A stretch of 64,000 bases of DNA from Gnetum montanum. Taxonomy: Eukaryota; Streptophyta; Gnetopsida; Gnetales; Gnetaceae. How positions within the stretch are numbered: position 1 is the stretch's first letter; every line of letters begins with the position of its first letter. The notes under the pieces are model-generated. The model had not been told where the DNA came from. It did no database searches and saw only the letters and a list, made by a program, of their open reading frames with translations. Shown piece by piece: positions 10,440-22,019 of the stretch. Location of the stretch: positions 2,614-66,613 of the forward strand of contig MNCI01024011.1 of NCBI GenBank assembly GCA_015680685.1, given 5' to 3'. Position numbers and translations under genes: made by a program.

Positions 10440-12147
10440 TCAAGAAAGTAGTTCACTCATATGCATGGAACCAACTGAGGATTTGACTTGCACTTATATT
10501 GATAGCATAGATGCATTAGAGTAAGTCGCTGCCAACTTCCAAGTCTTAACCTTGAAAATCTCAACTGGGGGAAGTTGGAAATCCCTAAGAAATTTAAGCA
10601 GGAGCCCCTTGAGCTGAAACCATTGCCCACTAGTATGGAATACACGTTCCTTAAGAATGGAAAATGGGTAATTATCAACGCAAAGCTTGCTCTACAACAA
10701 AAAGAGAAACTGCTGAAGGTAATCAATAGATGGTCAAAAGCCTTCGCTTGATCATATCTTGAATTAACTAGAATAGATCCTAGGATATGCCAACATAGAA
10801 TTTACACTAACACCTCCATAAAGTCTCGAAGACAACCACAGAGGCATTTGAACCCAAAGTTAAGCAAGTAGTTAAGGAAGAAATCAAATAGCTTCTCAAG
10901 TATGCATAGATTTTAGGCTACTGAATATGGCAACATTCAAAGATCACTTTCCATTGCCATTTGTTGACCAAGTATTAGACACCATCACAAGGCATTGCTA
11001 TTATAGTTTTCTGGATGGATATAGCAGATATAACCAAATACAAATAGCTCCAAAAGACCAGGCTAAGGCTACATTCACTAGTCCTTGGGAAATGTTTGCA
11101 TACAAACAGATGTCGTTTGGCTTGTGTAATGCCCCTGCAACGTTTCAACTATTAGTTCTAAGCATATTCCAACAGCAGATAGAAAATGGTATGGAGGTCT
11201 TTATGAACAACTTCTCCACTTATGGAGCAAACTTTGATCAAGCCTTGGACCGATTAGATTAAGTGTTAAAAAGATGTGTAGAAACTAATTTGAGGCTCAA
11301 CTGGTAGAAAAGCCATTTGATGGTCCAAGAAGGCGTAGTACTAGGGCACAAAATCTCATACACAAGGATAGAGGTAGACCCCGAGAAAATCAAAGTTATC
11401 CAAGGACTTACCCGTCAACCAGAAACTGTCAAAGATATTCAGTCATTCCTTAGACACACTGGCTACTATAGGAGATTTATTGAGAACTTTTCAAAGGTTG
11501 CCAAACCATTGGTGGAATTAATGAAAAAGTACATATCTTTCAAATAGACTAGGGAATGTGAACTAGCTTTCCAAACTTTAAAGCAGAAGCTAGTAGAAAC
11601 ACCCATTATACAAGCTCCTAACTAGTCCAAACTATTCCATATCATGACTAACGTGTCCAACTATGCCTTAGGAGCCGTACTTACATAGTTAGATGACCAG
11701 AAACATCCTTATTACATCCACTATGTCAGTAGAAGTATCACTGGTGCACAACTTAACTACACTACCATAGAAAAATAATTAATGGTTGTAGTGTTTGCAC
11801 CAGAAAAGTTTAGACACTATGTATTAGGATATAAAGTATATGTACATACATATCATAGTGCAATCTAGTTCCTCATGAATAAGCCAATGGGAAGCCCTCG
11901 TATCATACGATGGCTTATAATCTTACAAGAGTTCGATATTATGATGATCGACCGTAAAGGTATCGAGAACGTAGTTGCTAATCATTTATCTCAATTGCGA
12001 TGGGACAACAAAGAGGATGAGTATCCAATTTTTGATTATTTCCCAGATGAATTTCTCTTTGCTAGTGTAGTGAATAATCAATCACCCATGGAGACAAACT
12101 GGTACAGTAGCATTCTTACCTATCTTCTCACACAAAAAATACCATAA
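10440..12147 (+). pseudogene. Reverse transcriptase and RNase H of the inner element
   Basis: RT blocks: VCIDFRLLNMATFKDHFPLPF (frame break at about 10892), FLDGYSRYNQI with the first catalytic Asp, FGLCNAPATFQ, then VFMNNFSTYG near 11200, where the catalytic D-D pair is N-N. The thumb and connection follow (11310-11550). RNase H: NVSNYALGAVL (the usual TDAS Asp is Asn), HYVSRSITGAQLNY, then a segment ending VVANHLSQL. About 8 in-frame stops, mostly from Gln codons. The sequence normally before VCIDFR seems missing, so the RT fingers are deleted near 10890. This domain would make the cDNA; it is plainly dead. Confidence 0.88.
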
Positions 12148-13401
12148 GAGTTAAACCTTAAGAAGAAACAACAGTTTCTTCACCGAGCCAAGTACTTTAT
12201 GGAAATCAATGATCAACTTTACAAAGTGTGTCTTGATGGCTTGGTTCGATGGTGTGTTCTTGATATAGATCAACTGCGAGTTCTCCAAGATGCTCATGAG
12301 AGTCCTTATGGGGGTCATTATGCTAGGAGATGAATGACCATCAAGATCTTGCTTGCAGGATATTATTGGCCTACATTGTTTTGAGATGCCCATCAATTCA
12401 TCCAATCTTGTGAGTGTTGTCAACATGATGGGGGAATGACTGCTAGAATGGAGGGTTCGTAACAATGGATCAAATTGTTAGAACCCTTCGACATTTGGGG
12501 AATTGATTTTATGGGGCCAATTACACCAATGTCCAATGAAAAAGCTTATATTATTGTTGCTATTGATTACCTAAAAAAATGGGCAGAAGTAGCTGCTGTT
12601 AAGGGTTGCACATCATCTACAGCTACATGATTTGTTCAACAACAAATCATAAATAGGTTTGATGTGCCTCATGCACTTATTTTAGATAATGGTACCCACT
12701 TCACAGGTGCAAATTTTTGGAAATTAATGCAATGCTTAGGGTTTGAACACAAACTGACAACACCATACCACCCCCAAGTGAATGGTCAAGCTGAAGTCAC
12801 CAACAAGGAGATTACAAAAATATTGACAAGAACTATTAGCAAGTTTAGGTGAGAGTGGAGTACTAAACTAAACGATGCTCTTTGGGCATACTGCTCCACA
12901 TGGATACTCCCTATAGGCTACTCTCCCTATGAGTTAGTGTATGGTAAATTACCAATGCTCCCTATTCAAACTAAGCTCCGTACACTATCCACGGCATGTG
13001 ACCTAAACCTTGACCTTGATCTAAAATAGAAACAATAGTTGGTAACTCTTAACTTGCTAGATGAAAACTGACTAGTTGCCCTGTCATCTAATGAGTTGCA
13101 CAAGGCATTCAATAAACAACATCATGACCTAAGGATTAGGAAAGTTAAATATCAACTGGGAGATAAGGTTCTTTACTGGAACCCCACACATGTGCCACAA
13201 CGTACTAAATTTCAAACACTATGGGAAGGACCTTATACTATTTATGAAACTTTTTCTTCAGGGGCCATGACAATATACAAACCTGAGAGCCCAAACAAGA
13301 AACTGTTGGTCAACATACAACAAACCAAACCTTTCCATGAGCTTAGGATAGCCAGTACACATGCTAACTCTATTGATGGACAACCTTGCTCACTATTTTA
13401 G
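12148..13401 (+). pseudogene. Integrase of the inner element
   Basis: Zinc-binding HHCC part: AHESPYGGHYAR ... QSCECCQ (about 12292-12422). Catalytic core: [11 protein letters not shown] (first Asp, about 12490), LILDNGTHFTG (second Asp, about 12680), NGQAEVTNKEI (Glu, about 12790). The DDE residues are present but the frame is cut by stops at about 12333, 12462, 12630 and 12850. The C-terminal part (13096-13401; GDKVLYWNPTHVPQRTKF and KKLLVNIQQTKPFH) has a GPYT-type barrel but no obvious chromodomain, which argues against a chromovirus. Would insert cDNA into chromosomes. Confidence 0.88.
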
Positions 13402-15320
13402 ATCTCCTCCTTCCAGCTTAGTCATGGGGGAGATGGCCACGTATGCTAACTGTTTTAGGCCCTCAATTCTTTTTGAATTTTTGTTTTACAGATTTTCCAA
13501 CTTTTCTTCTTTTTGTTTTACACCATCGTTCATATTTTCACTATTTCTTTGTTTGCTTGATTTTCTTTTATTCGTCATCCAATAAGTGCTCATGATGGTG
13601 GATTGAATTATATCATATTGATTTTTAATGTTTGGTATTTACCTTTGAATTATGATGTTGATCTTAACGTATGGTTCTTCTGGTAAAACAAGCAATGAGT
13701 CCATGCCATCCACTCATCCATACAACTTTATGATCTCCTTTAGCTTAGAACTGTATAGTCCCTATTTTCTAAATAAATTTGTAAATGAATTGGTGGCTGG
13801 GTACTTTTCAAACCAAGGAAAGACTCAAAGGATGAGAAGGGTGTGACTTCAAGGGGATTCGATGCATTTGTGCTAGCCATTCTCTTGGGTGCTTGGATGT
13901 TTTTTCTTGGGTTTTTTTCCATTCAAACATTGTTCAAAAATCAAGAAGCTGAGTGAATAAAAATAATTCTTTGCATGATGTGGTTCTCATGCAAAAAAGA
14001 AAAAAAAGTGAGAATTCAAAGAAAACCCCTTAGACATAATAAAGCAATATGGGTTATAAGCACTGGTTATGGAACTAGAAAGACATGTTACCCTTGCCTA
14101 AAGGTTCCCTCTAACTAAGGCCCTTTCTAGATTCCTACTTCTCCATCTCACTCTTCTCGAAATGGTGGTGACTCTTTGTGGAAGCATTCTTGTTGCTTCA
14201 ACTGGATTGATTGGTCAAGTGTGTTGATGCAAGGTCATTGGATGTGGTTTGTTTGAGTCTAGGTTTGGGATGAGTTCTACTCAGTCACATTAACCATACA
14301 GTACACAAGGACCTTTACACAACCTTGTTCTTGGGATTCCATTCCATTCTCTCCTCTCCATCTTTCTTCCCATTTTTCCATCTCATTGCCGATTTTATCA
14401 TTAGTCATTTTCTAGGTTGATGAATTTTTTTTCTTTGGTGAATTCTTATGGGTAATTTTTAACTCTTGCTTCCAAATGACATTCCTAGAGCCTATGGACT
14501 CTTTGGTTTGTGGGTTTGTCAGGGCATGAAAGGCATGAGCCTGCTTTAGGGAGGACCCACTGGCATTCCTTTTTGGTGCAATTGTTAAGTTCTTTTCCTT
14601 AAACATTTCCTACAATTAATCATTTCTTGTTTCATCCCCATCCATGGCATCCATTTTATTGGCATTGCCATTGTTATTTTTTCCATCTTTCTTGTTCCTC
14701 ATATTTTTCCATCTTATAGCTACCAGAGGTTCACTCTTAGTCATGGGGGCCCTAGCACAAATTTTTCAATTTTTTTATTCTACTATTTGCCTAACCCCTA
14801 CACCTTGGGTAGTCACCAGTGATAAATCTCTGAACTAGTTCTGCCATAACCACAACTCAGCCAATGCACTTCATATCGAGACAAGGTATCAACTGCATTG
14901 TGGTTTATCTATCCTTGCTCATTTGTGACTGTGTTGTGTGTGCAGATGGTGATCATACAAATAATGGACTGGTCTTGGAGGAAGAACTCAGGATGGACTT
15001 GAACTGGAGCATTTACGAAAGGAGCAAGTCTAGTGGTGTGGCTATGGATAAATAATGGAAGGTGCAACCTCGACATTGGCAGCAACACGCTCCATATTCT
15101 TTCTCTCTCTTTCTCTTCAAGCTACCAAATAAGGCTTGGATGTCATTTATGTACAAGTATTCACCACAATGATCATGAACACTAATGTTGTAATATTCTT
15201 ATTAATCCATTCACTGGGCACGTTGAGTCTGTCATCGCATTCCACCGTCAATTATCAATTAGTCAATAATCCCATACCTTCCCAATATTTTGTAAGGAAC
15301 TCGAAGAAGAGCTTTCATTC
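13402..15320 (+). other. 3' non-coding region between integrase and polypurine tract
   Basis: Modules shared in the same order with 976-2890 (+) and 27180-25060 (-): agtcatggggg (13420), a T-rich run, a gggtgcttggatg box (13887), the ggatgtggtttg box (14238), the conserved block (14531-14565), a second agtcatggggg (14739), an accccta-caccttgggtagtcaccagtg box (14789-14820, in parts) and a pre-PPT box (15282-15302). Short ORFs here do not keep frame between copies. In the outer element and elements A and B an accessory ORF occupies the later part of this region. Confidence 0.7.
14531..14565 (+). other. Conserved non-coding block, copy 2
   Basis: aggcatgagcctgctttagg then gaggacccactggc. Nearly identical to the block at 2122. 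Confidence 0.7.
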
Positions 15321-15333
15321 AGTTGTGGGGGTA
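15321..15333 (+). promoter_or_regulatory. Polypurine tract of the inner element
   Basis: agttgtgggggta immediately before the 3' LTR. The site where plus-strand synthesis would be primed. Other copies read gtcatgggggta. Confidence 0.75.
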
Positions 15334-16174
15334 TGATAAACTGTGATATCGAGGCCACGATATCACATCCGCAATATCAGTTATGCAATATCGGAGCCTA
15401 CCATGTGATGTCGAATACCCGATATCGGGACTTGCCTCCTTACCTATAAATAAGAGGCAGGCACACTTGGTTTAGTAGTTAGATGGTTAGTCCCTTAGCC
15501 AAACTCTTGCCTTTTATTCCCTCTAGAGTTAGAATTATTTCTGTGTGCCCATAGTAGGAGTCATCAACTGAATAGATCTTTATTCGAGCATTGTGTACCT
15601 GACCACACTTTGTGTATGGCAATAAAGATGAACTTTATGATAAACCTTGCAGCATCCAGAATAGATTAATTAGTGTTAATTAATATTATTAAATGCTTTC
15701 TTAGTTAATTAATGATTCTCTCTCACCCTACAACTCTCCTAAGTAAGTACACTCAGTACGATCACTTCAAGCATGCATGTAACACTTGGTAACCTAGTAA
15801 CGATTAGCATTTGGTAATCCTAGTAGTGTTGCACTGGTTCAAGATGTGTACAACAAGTGAGAACGGATATTGGTGTTAGGATTAGTTAAAGCCTAGTTAA
15901 TCAGTAGTTAAGTTAAATTAGTCACTTAGTTATTTCTCTCTCCTCCCTTATTAACAGCAGGACATAAAAACATAAAAGCTATAAAAATCATATGCCTCAA
16001 GCTTACTTAACCATACAATAATGACATACAAGTAAGTTTGGGAAGACAATGATCAACCAACCTATCCTTGTTCCACAAAGGCGCATAGGCACTTAGTCCT
16101 TGGAATTTGACCGGATCATGCATGAAATACTCATATTCGTATGGTTGAGTGTAGGGGTACCTCGTCGCTCATCA
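15334..16174 (+). mobile_element. 3' LTR of the inner element
   Basis: 841 bp, TGATAAACTG ... CGCTCATCA. The U3 GATATC palindromes (15345-15427) are one unit longer than in the 5' LTR. TATA box near 15444 (ctataaataagagg). Confidence 0.88.
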
Positions 16175-16440
16175 GTAACTATAGACAGACGTTCCAACTA
16201 GCCTATTATCCAAGTGAAGCTTATCCACAATGACAGGAGCAATATCAGCAACAATGGCAATAACCACAAGCATGGGCAATGCCACCACCAAGGCAGCAAT
16301 ATCCATATCAATAGCTAGACCCTTATAGATATTATGTGTAGTGTCAGCTATCTCTAGGAAATGCAGTAGTTTACAATTCTCAATACTATCCACTCAAGTG
16401 AGACCATGACATTCATCCAACCATCTCAATAATAAGAGGT
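16175..16440 (+). pseudogene. gag spacer of the outer element, 3' part
   Basis: Resumes the sequence broken at 6352: gtaactatagacagacgttcc aligns to 9253-9275 of the inner element (aaggtaacccaaggcagttcc), and cacaagcatgggcaatgcc to 9348-9365. Shows that the inner element landed within the gag-protease spacer. Protease, RT and integrase do not follow; the match then moves to 3' non-coding modules. Confidence 0.75.
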
Positions 16441-18431
16441 TATTACCATGGCCATAATGATATTCTTCTCACAATAAAACTAAGAATAAACCTATGATCA
16501 TTATGCCTAGATATAAAAGTGAAGAACCAAGGTGGAATGAAAAGAGGGTGACATCAAGGGGATTTGTGGATTCTCTAGAACTACTCCTATGAGTTCTATA
16601 TAGTTGTTAAGGGTGTATTATTTTCTTGAAGATCTAATGAAAAATGGAAGAGTACAATAAGTGCTACCTTACAATGTCATTGGAAAAACATGTTATCCAT
16701 TCCTGAAGGTAGTCCTTTGATAAGGTCAACACAATCAAAAATAAAATCTCTGCACAAAATAAATTTTTGGGGATCCCACTAAAAAGACATGCTACCTAGG
16801 CCTGAAGGTAGGCTGCTTCTTAAGAATTTCAAAAATAAAGAGTGCAACTAATAAACTCCTCCCTTGAGAAATATACCATGTGGTAATACTCCTTGCAACA
16901 ATGTTAGTCTTATGGTTGTGAATCCCAAGGATGAAACAATGCAATGTCACTTGAAAGTGGTTTGGACTTGGTTTGAATTTACTGATTACACACAAGAATT
17001 CATTATGCCTATGGTAAGATACCTCACGTCCCAGTTTCAACAATCCCTTCTATAGTCCATTTCACCTCACTATATATGTAATCATAACTTTATGGTGTTG
17101 TATGATACAATACTATTTTCCCAATATGGCAATACTAACATGTGTGTTTTGCTAGACAAGTATGTCTTACATTCAACTCCTTGAGTGCCTATGGACACTA
17201 TTAAGTGTGGTTATACAAGGTCGCTAAGGGTTGGAGCCCACTTTGCGGAGGACCCACTTGTATAACTGTTGTATCTCATACTTGACAAGTAATGCCACAT
17301 AATCTTGTGCCTTCCAAATTCAAATAAATACTTCCCATACCATCCAGTAATTTGTCCATACATATGTAGTTTTCAATAAACTTTTGTTGCTCAAGATTCC
17401 TTCCCTATGAACTTTGAATGCCAAATTTTTGAAAAATAAGCATCATTAATGACCCAAGATCCTTTGGATAAGCTTCACATCTTCCAAACATTCCAATTGA
17501 CTCATTTTCTCCTAGAAAATTCAGCAGAAATTTAAAAATTTTTGATGGTGATGTCATAGCTATGATGTTGTAGCTCCTATGATGTCACACATATGAAAAT
17601 AGTATATATACAAATGGGAGTTAGCAAAATCTTTCATTCCTTCATTTTACAACAAGAGAAGTTTTGGCAGTTTTTCCTCTAAGCTCTTGCAGACTAACTT
17701 CCCAAGGCCATAACTTTGTCTACATATCTCCAATTTTTGAAATTCTTGAACCCTGTTGATCCCAGAGCGCTCAACTTAGTTGTTGGGGAGGGGGGTGTTG
17801 CATTGCGCAAGCATCTAAAAACTTAAGCCAAAATTTTTTTAACACTAGGAAGATACTATAAAGGGTAAGTATAAGAAATAATAAGTACATAATCATTAAT
17901 TAATCAAACTTAAGCCAACTGACTTAATGAATTCTCCTAATGAACCATACCAACTATTTCAAGGCACAACAAGCAAAAAAATGATAACTATGGAAGGTCA
18001 TAAGTAATTAAAGATATAACACTTAGGGGATTTTATTTTGAAAATTTTTCTAACTCTGCAATCATAATAAGATAAGAACTTGATCTAACTAAGAGTATGG
18101 CAAGGATAAGAAATTGTTAAGTTCCAATTTAAACACTTCAATAATTTCAAACTCTTAATAATCGTAGATGGTCCCAAAGAGACCAATAGCTGAAGGGTCT
18201 TCCTAACCTGGGAGCAAAAGACCAAGAGGCTATGGGAGAGGCCAAGCAAGAGAATAGACTCCATAGGCTGAACATGTGGAGTAGGAAGCACAATCATTTA
18301 GCATCCATCAACAAACTCCCACTACCAAACATTCTACACAAGGAAAGGTAGAAGTCCCATTAGCACTTGAATAAGGGTAGTACCTCAAGCTGTCTTCAGA
18401 ATGCCTCCGAGCCATACAGGAAAAATCCATC
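16441..18431 (+). other. Outer element: pol deletion scar and 3' leader region
   Basis: After about 16500 the modules are those that follow integrase in the other copies: gtgacatcaaggggatttg (16548), the gacatgctacctaggcctga box (16785), the conserved block (17229-17262), and a purine run ggggaggggggtg (17785). The whole pol gene is therefore missing. From 17800 to 18431 AT-rich sequence leads into the accessory ORF. Confidence 0.6.
17229..17262 (+). other. Conserved non-coding block, divergent copy 3
   Basis: gggttggagcccactttgcg then gaggacccacttg. Diverged from copies 1 and 2 but keeps gagcc-n-ctttrsgg-aggacccact. Confidence 0.55.
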
Positions 18432-20930
18432 ATGTCCATGGTCATCATGGAATTGAATTTGAATCCTTTTATGGAGTTTTCTCTAAAAGTTGTGAAGATG
18501 CAACTCCAAGCAACTCCCCTATGGCCTACCTTATCTAATAGTGGTGAATGGTATTTAGGGGAAACTTATCAATTTTGGCAAAATAAACATGTAGATGCTA
18601 TAGTGAAAATTGAAAGAGTCTATGTGTTGTATTTAGTAGACAAAATTGCAAAGGCCTTCAACATCTCAAATAAAGGAGCTAACCTAGCACAAATCTCAAC
18701 AGGATTAAACATTGATGCCGAGAAATTATGGTTGCAAAGGACATACAACAAAGAAGACAAAGACTATAGTGAGCAATCAGCTGAAGAAAAGATATACTTC
18801 AAGATTAGGACCTACCATTTGTTCCCAACCAAAAGGCTCAATAGAATATCAACATATGTGACTAGAGGAAGTATAATCTTGATGGGGAAATTTAACGCCA
18901 ACATCGCCCATTTGTTCTTCCTCAAAATCCAAAGGCGGTTTAAAGAGAAGAAGGTAGGGAAACTGACATTGTCATTCCCTTACCTGTACAAAAAAGTCAA
19001 AATCCTATGATACACTAATGATGTTCCAAGAAAGGCTGAAAATGCTTCTTATGCAGAAATGTTCAAGCAAATGCCACCAAGAAAGATCAATTGAAGAAGC
19101 TAGTAGGTACTAAGGGAACTGCAAGTTCTGCTCTTGCTGGTAACATTCCAGCTACGTGATAGCAATAACAAGTAGGACTTAGCAGCCACCCACAAGATGA
19201 ATAGCAACATCATCAACAACAACAAGTTCCACCACTGTCACCACAAAAATATAGACTATCAATGAGCCATTTGTAACAAATTGTAGATATGATAAGCTAG
19301 GGAGAAATGGAGGGGGCTAGTCTTTATAAAGTGAGAGAGAGCTCCATTAGGCTCACCATTTCCACAAATACAACAAGTGAGTAAGTGTTACTATGAATAG
19401 GAGGAGAGGATGACTAGGCACAACAAATCTCAAGGAATGCTACATCATTCCAAGTCATGCTTGAAACTGGTGAAGGAGCCATAGTTGTGGTTATGCAGCA
19501 CTAAGATGCAATGGGAATAGCTGAAGTTATAACAAATATCAAACAATCATTTAATGTCTCGATTGTGCCACCGACTAATATTTATAGAGCAAGAGATGCT
19601 TAAATGATTGTCGGTACCTTAATGACTCATGTGGAAAATGAAGATATACTAGACATACTGTTGTAGATGAACCAAGTCATGCAAAACCTTTTTGATATCC
19701 TAAGTGATATCATTATAGTACATTTTGATCTAATTGCCATGAAAGGGAAGTTGATCATGGCAAAAACTAGAGCTAAACATGTAGAAAACGAAGTGTAAAG
19801 GCTACAAGAAGAGTTAGCAATTCTAAGAGTTGAGAAGAGAGATCCTACATAATTTGTAGCACTATATCAACTTGATCAACTTAGAATCAATCATGTGAGG
19901 CAACTGATTATCCATAACATGCAAATGAAAAAGGAGAAGGGAAAGGTAGTGTGGGATGGATATGTTGTTGAAGCACAAAAATATGCACATGTTCAAACTT
20001 TCATAGCCTTACAAGAGGAAAACAAAAAGCTTGCTAGTGATAACACTAGGTTGACAGATATAGAAAAGTAGAAAAATGTTCTTGAAAAATGCATTCATTA
20101 ACTAACAGAGCAACTTATGAAAGTCAACTAGGATATGAGTCACTTGGCCAAGGAAAATATAAACTTATCAATTAAAGAAGTCTGAGCCATAAAGTCTGTA
20201 ATCAAAATAAGTGCATGGAAAAATAAGGCCAAGAGACATGAATGAATTAAGAAGCATTTCATAGATCAAGTGACATGTATAAGAAAATAAATGAGAAATA
20301 AATTCAAATGGTGAAGGCTAAAATTAGCTCCATCTCTACTCAAAATCAAGATTGGCAATCCATCTTGGATAGTCTTGCCCATGTCCACTAGGCCAAGGTG
20401 AAAAATAAAGACCTACAAATAGAGGACTTGACAAAATACATGGGGTTAGTGAACCTTCACTATGCTAACTTGGCCATGTTAACAGCAAGCATACTAAAAA
20501 ATGAGTTGGAGCAGCAGGTAGCGACCATACACAATGTATGAAAAGAAGTTTGACAATAGAAAAGATGCAGTACAAAAACTACATGTGGGAAACTCAAAGC
20601 TAGAAATTGTTAAGGCTAGCTACCATGTAGTGGAAAACATGGTGTGTCACATGTCAAATTATCAAGAACTTAGAAAGAAGGCTAGAGCTTTTGAAGATGA
20701 GAGGTGACAGTTTACAACATGGTACATGAAAGCTAATCAGATGTTTCCACATCTATCATATCCATGGAAAGTAACAACTCATCCAACATCGTAGAATCAA
20801 CATGGATAGTACATGACTCAAGGACAGGGGAAGAAAAGCTTCAAGCGCTCCTAAATCACCATCAATTTCAGAAGCCTAACGATAAAGGAAAGCAGCTGAT
20901 GGAAGAGCCTCCACTGCCTAGAACATAAGC
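18432..20930 (+). pseudogene. Accessory (env-like position) ORF of the outer element
   Basis: An open frame of 192 codons from 18432, then a broken frame to about 20930. The first part has ELNLNPFMEF, SNSGEWYLGETYQFW, DAIVKIERVYVLYLVDKIAKAF (in parts) and GKFNANIAHLFFLKIQRRFK. The same series of segments occurs in the minus-strand copies near 52750-52240 and 57790-57240. The second part (19620-20720) is rich in Glu, Lys and Leu with heptad-like spacing, suggesting coiled coil. It lies downstream of the conserved block and directly upstream of the polypurine tract, the position of env-like ORFs in Athila elements. No signal peptide or clear transmembrane helix was noticed. The first-part pattern recalls what I remember of the 'putative plant transposon protein' family (PF20167); unconfirmed. 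Confidence 0.6.
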
Positions 20931-21110
20931 TACATTGAGCTACTTCAATTTTTTGTTTTGTTTTGTCATGTTACTATGTCATTTTGTAAACACACAAATG
21001 TAGCATTCACAGAGTCATGTAAATAGTCAATTGTGTCAAGTCAAGTCTACCTCCAAATTTTGTAAGGGACTTGATCTCATTTTTTTTCACTTGAGGAAGA
21101 GTTTCCAGTT

Positions 21111-21123
21111 AGTCATGGGGATA
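21111..21123 (+). promoter_or_regulatory. Polypurine tract of the outer element
   Basis: agtcatggggata directly before the LTR start TGATAAAG, preceded by the pre-PPT box ttttgtaagggacttg (21057). Confidence 0.75.
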
Positions 21124-22019
21124 TGATAAAGTCAAATTTTGTTGCATTGCAATATCGTATCTACGATATCATAGCAATGATGTCATAGATACAATGTTGT
21201 AACCCATGCTACCTCATCATTGATACGATGTCTTGGAAGCTATATATTCCTATAAATACTAGTACTTAGGCAAACAATCGATAACTTTTCATTAGCACAC
21301 TTCGAAAAACTCTTGCAGATTTATTTCGTAGTTGTAATAGAAAGTGAATTCCTGCAGTGTGATGTTTAATAGTTGAATAGAATATTTATTTGAGTGAATT
21401 GTACTTGGACATAGTTCATGATGGCAATAAAGATCGAGATTTCTTTCCATCATTGTAGCATCCACTTAGTTTCATTCATTTACTTAGCATAAGTTTTACT
21501 ATTTTCTTAGCTTAATCATTTACATTTCTCAAGCACTGTATTTTTACTTGCTCATTATTAAAGTAGAATGAGTACGACTAGTTTCAAGCATTAAAGTGTA
21601 ATCATTTGGTAACCTAGTAGTGGTTTCACTTGATTCACTCAATGGTGAACTTACTTGGTAAAGCTAGTAATAGTTACATGAGTCCAAGATGTGTTCAATA
21701 AGCCAAGAACAAATGCTTATCGCTATAGGATAGAATAGATTTACATTCTCATCATTACTTATATTTAACACTTAATTTCATTTTCATTATGTTTGCACTT
21801 AGGAGTAAAATAAGCCCTACAACATCACATACCATATGCCTCACTACGAGTTAAACCATACACTTAGACTTCACTAACTCAAGGTGAGAAGACAACGATC
21901 ATGAACTTAACATCAATTACTAGCATAATAACATTGTCCATCTGCGAATTACAATTTGGTTGCTTGCAAACACTTGTGACTTGTATGGTAGAGTGTTGGG
22001 ATTGCTCCACCACTCATCA
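21124..22019 (+). mobile_element. 3' LTR of the outer element
   Basis: 896 bp, TGATAAAGTC ... CCACTCATCA. U3 has palindromes tacgatatca and repeated gatgtc/gatatc (21163-21235), then a TATA-like cctataaata at about 21250. R/U5 is family-type but divergent, with attgtactt and ggcaataaagatcgag near 21405-21440. Confidence 0.85.

Larger units (their letters stand above)
6353..16174 (+). mobile_element. Full-length Ty3/gypsy (Athila-like) LTR retrotransposon, decayed
   Basis: Complete structure: 5' LTR (6353-7169), primer binding site (7171-7188), gag, protease, RT, RNase H, integrase (7306-13401), a 1.9-kb non-coding 3' region, polypurine tract (15321-15333) and 3' LTR (15334-16174). RT before integrase gives Ty3/gypsy order, and the tRNA-Asp-type primer site fits Athila/Tat-type non-chromoviruses. 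Flanking gtacc (6348-6352) and gtaac (16175-16179) look like a one-mismatch 5-bp target duplication. It sits in the gag of a related older element. The two LTRs differ at many sites and every coding domain has stops, so it is old and inactive. Confidence 0.9.
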
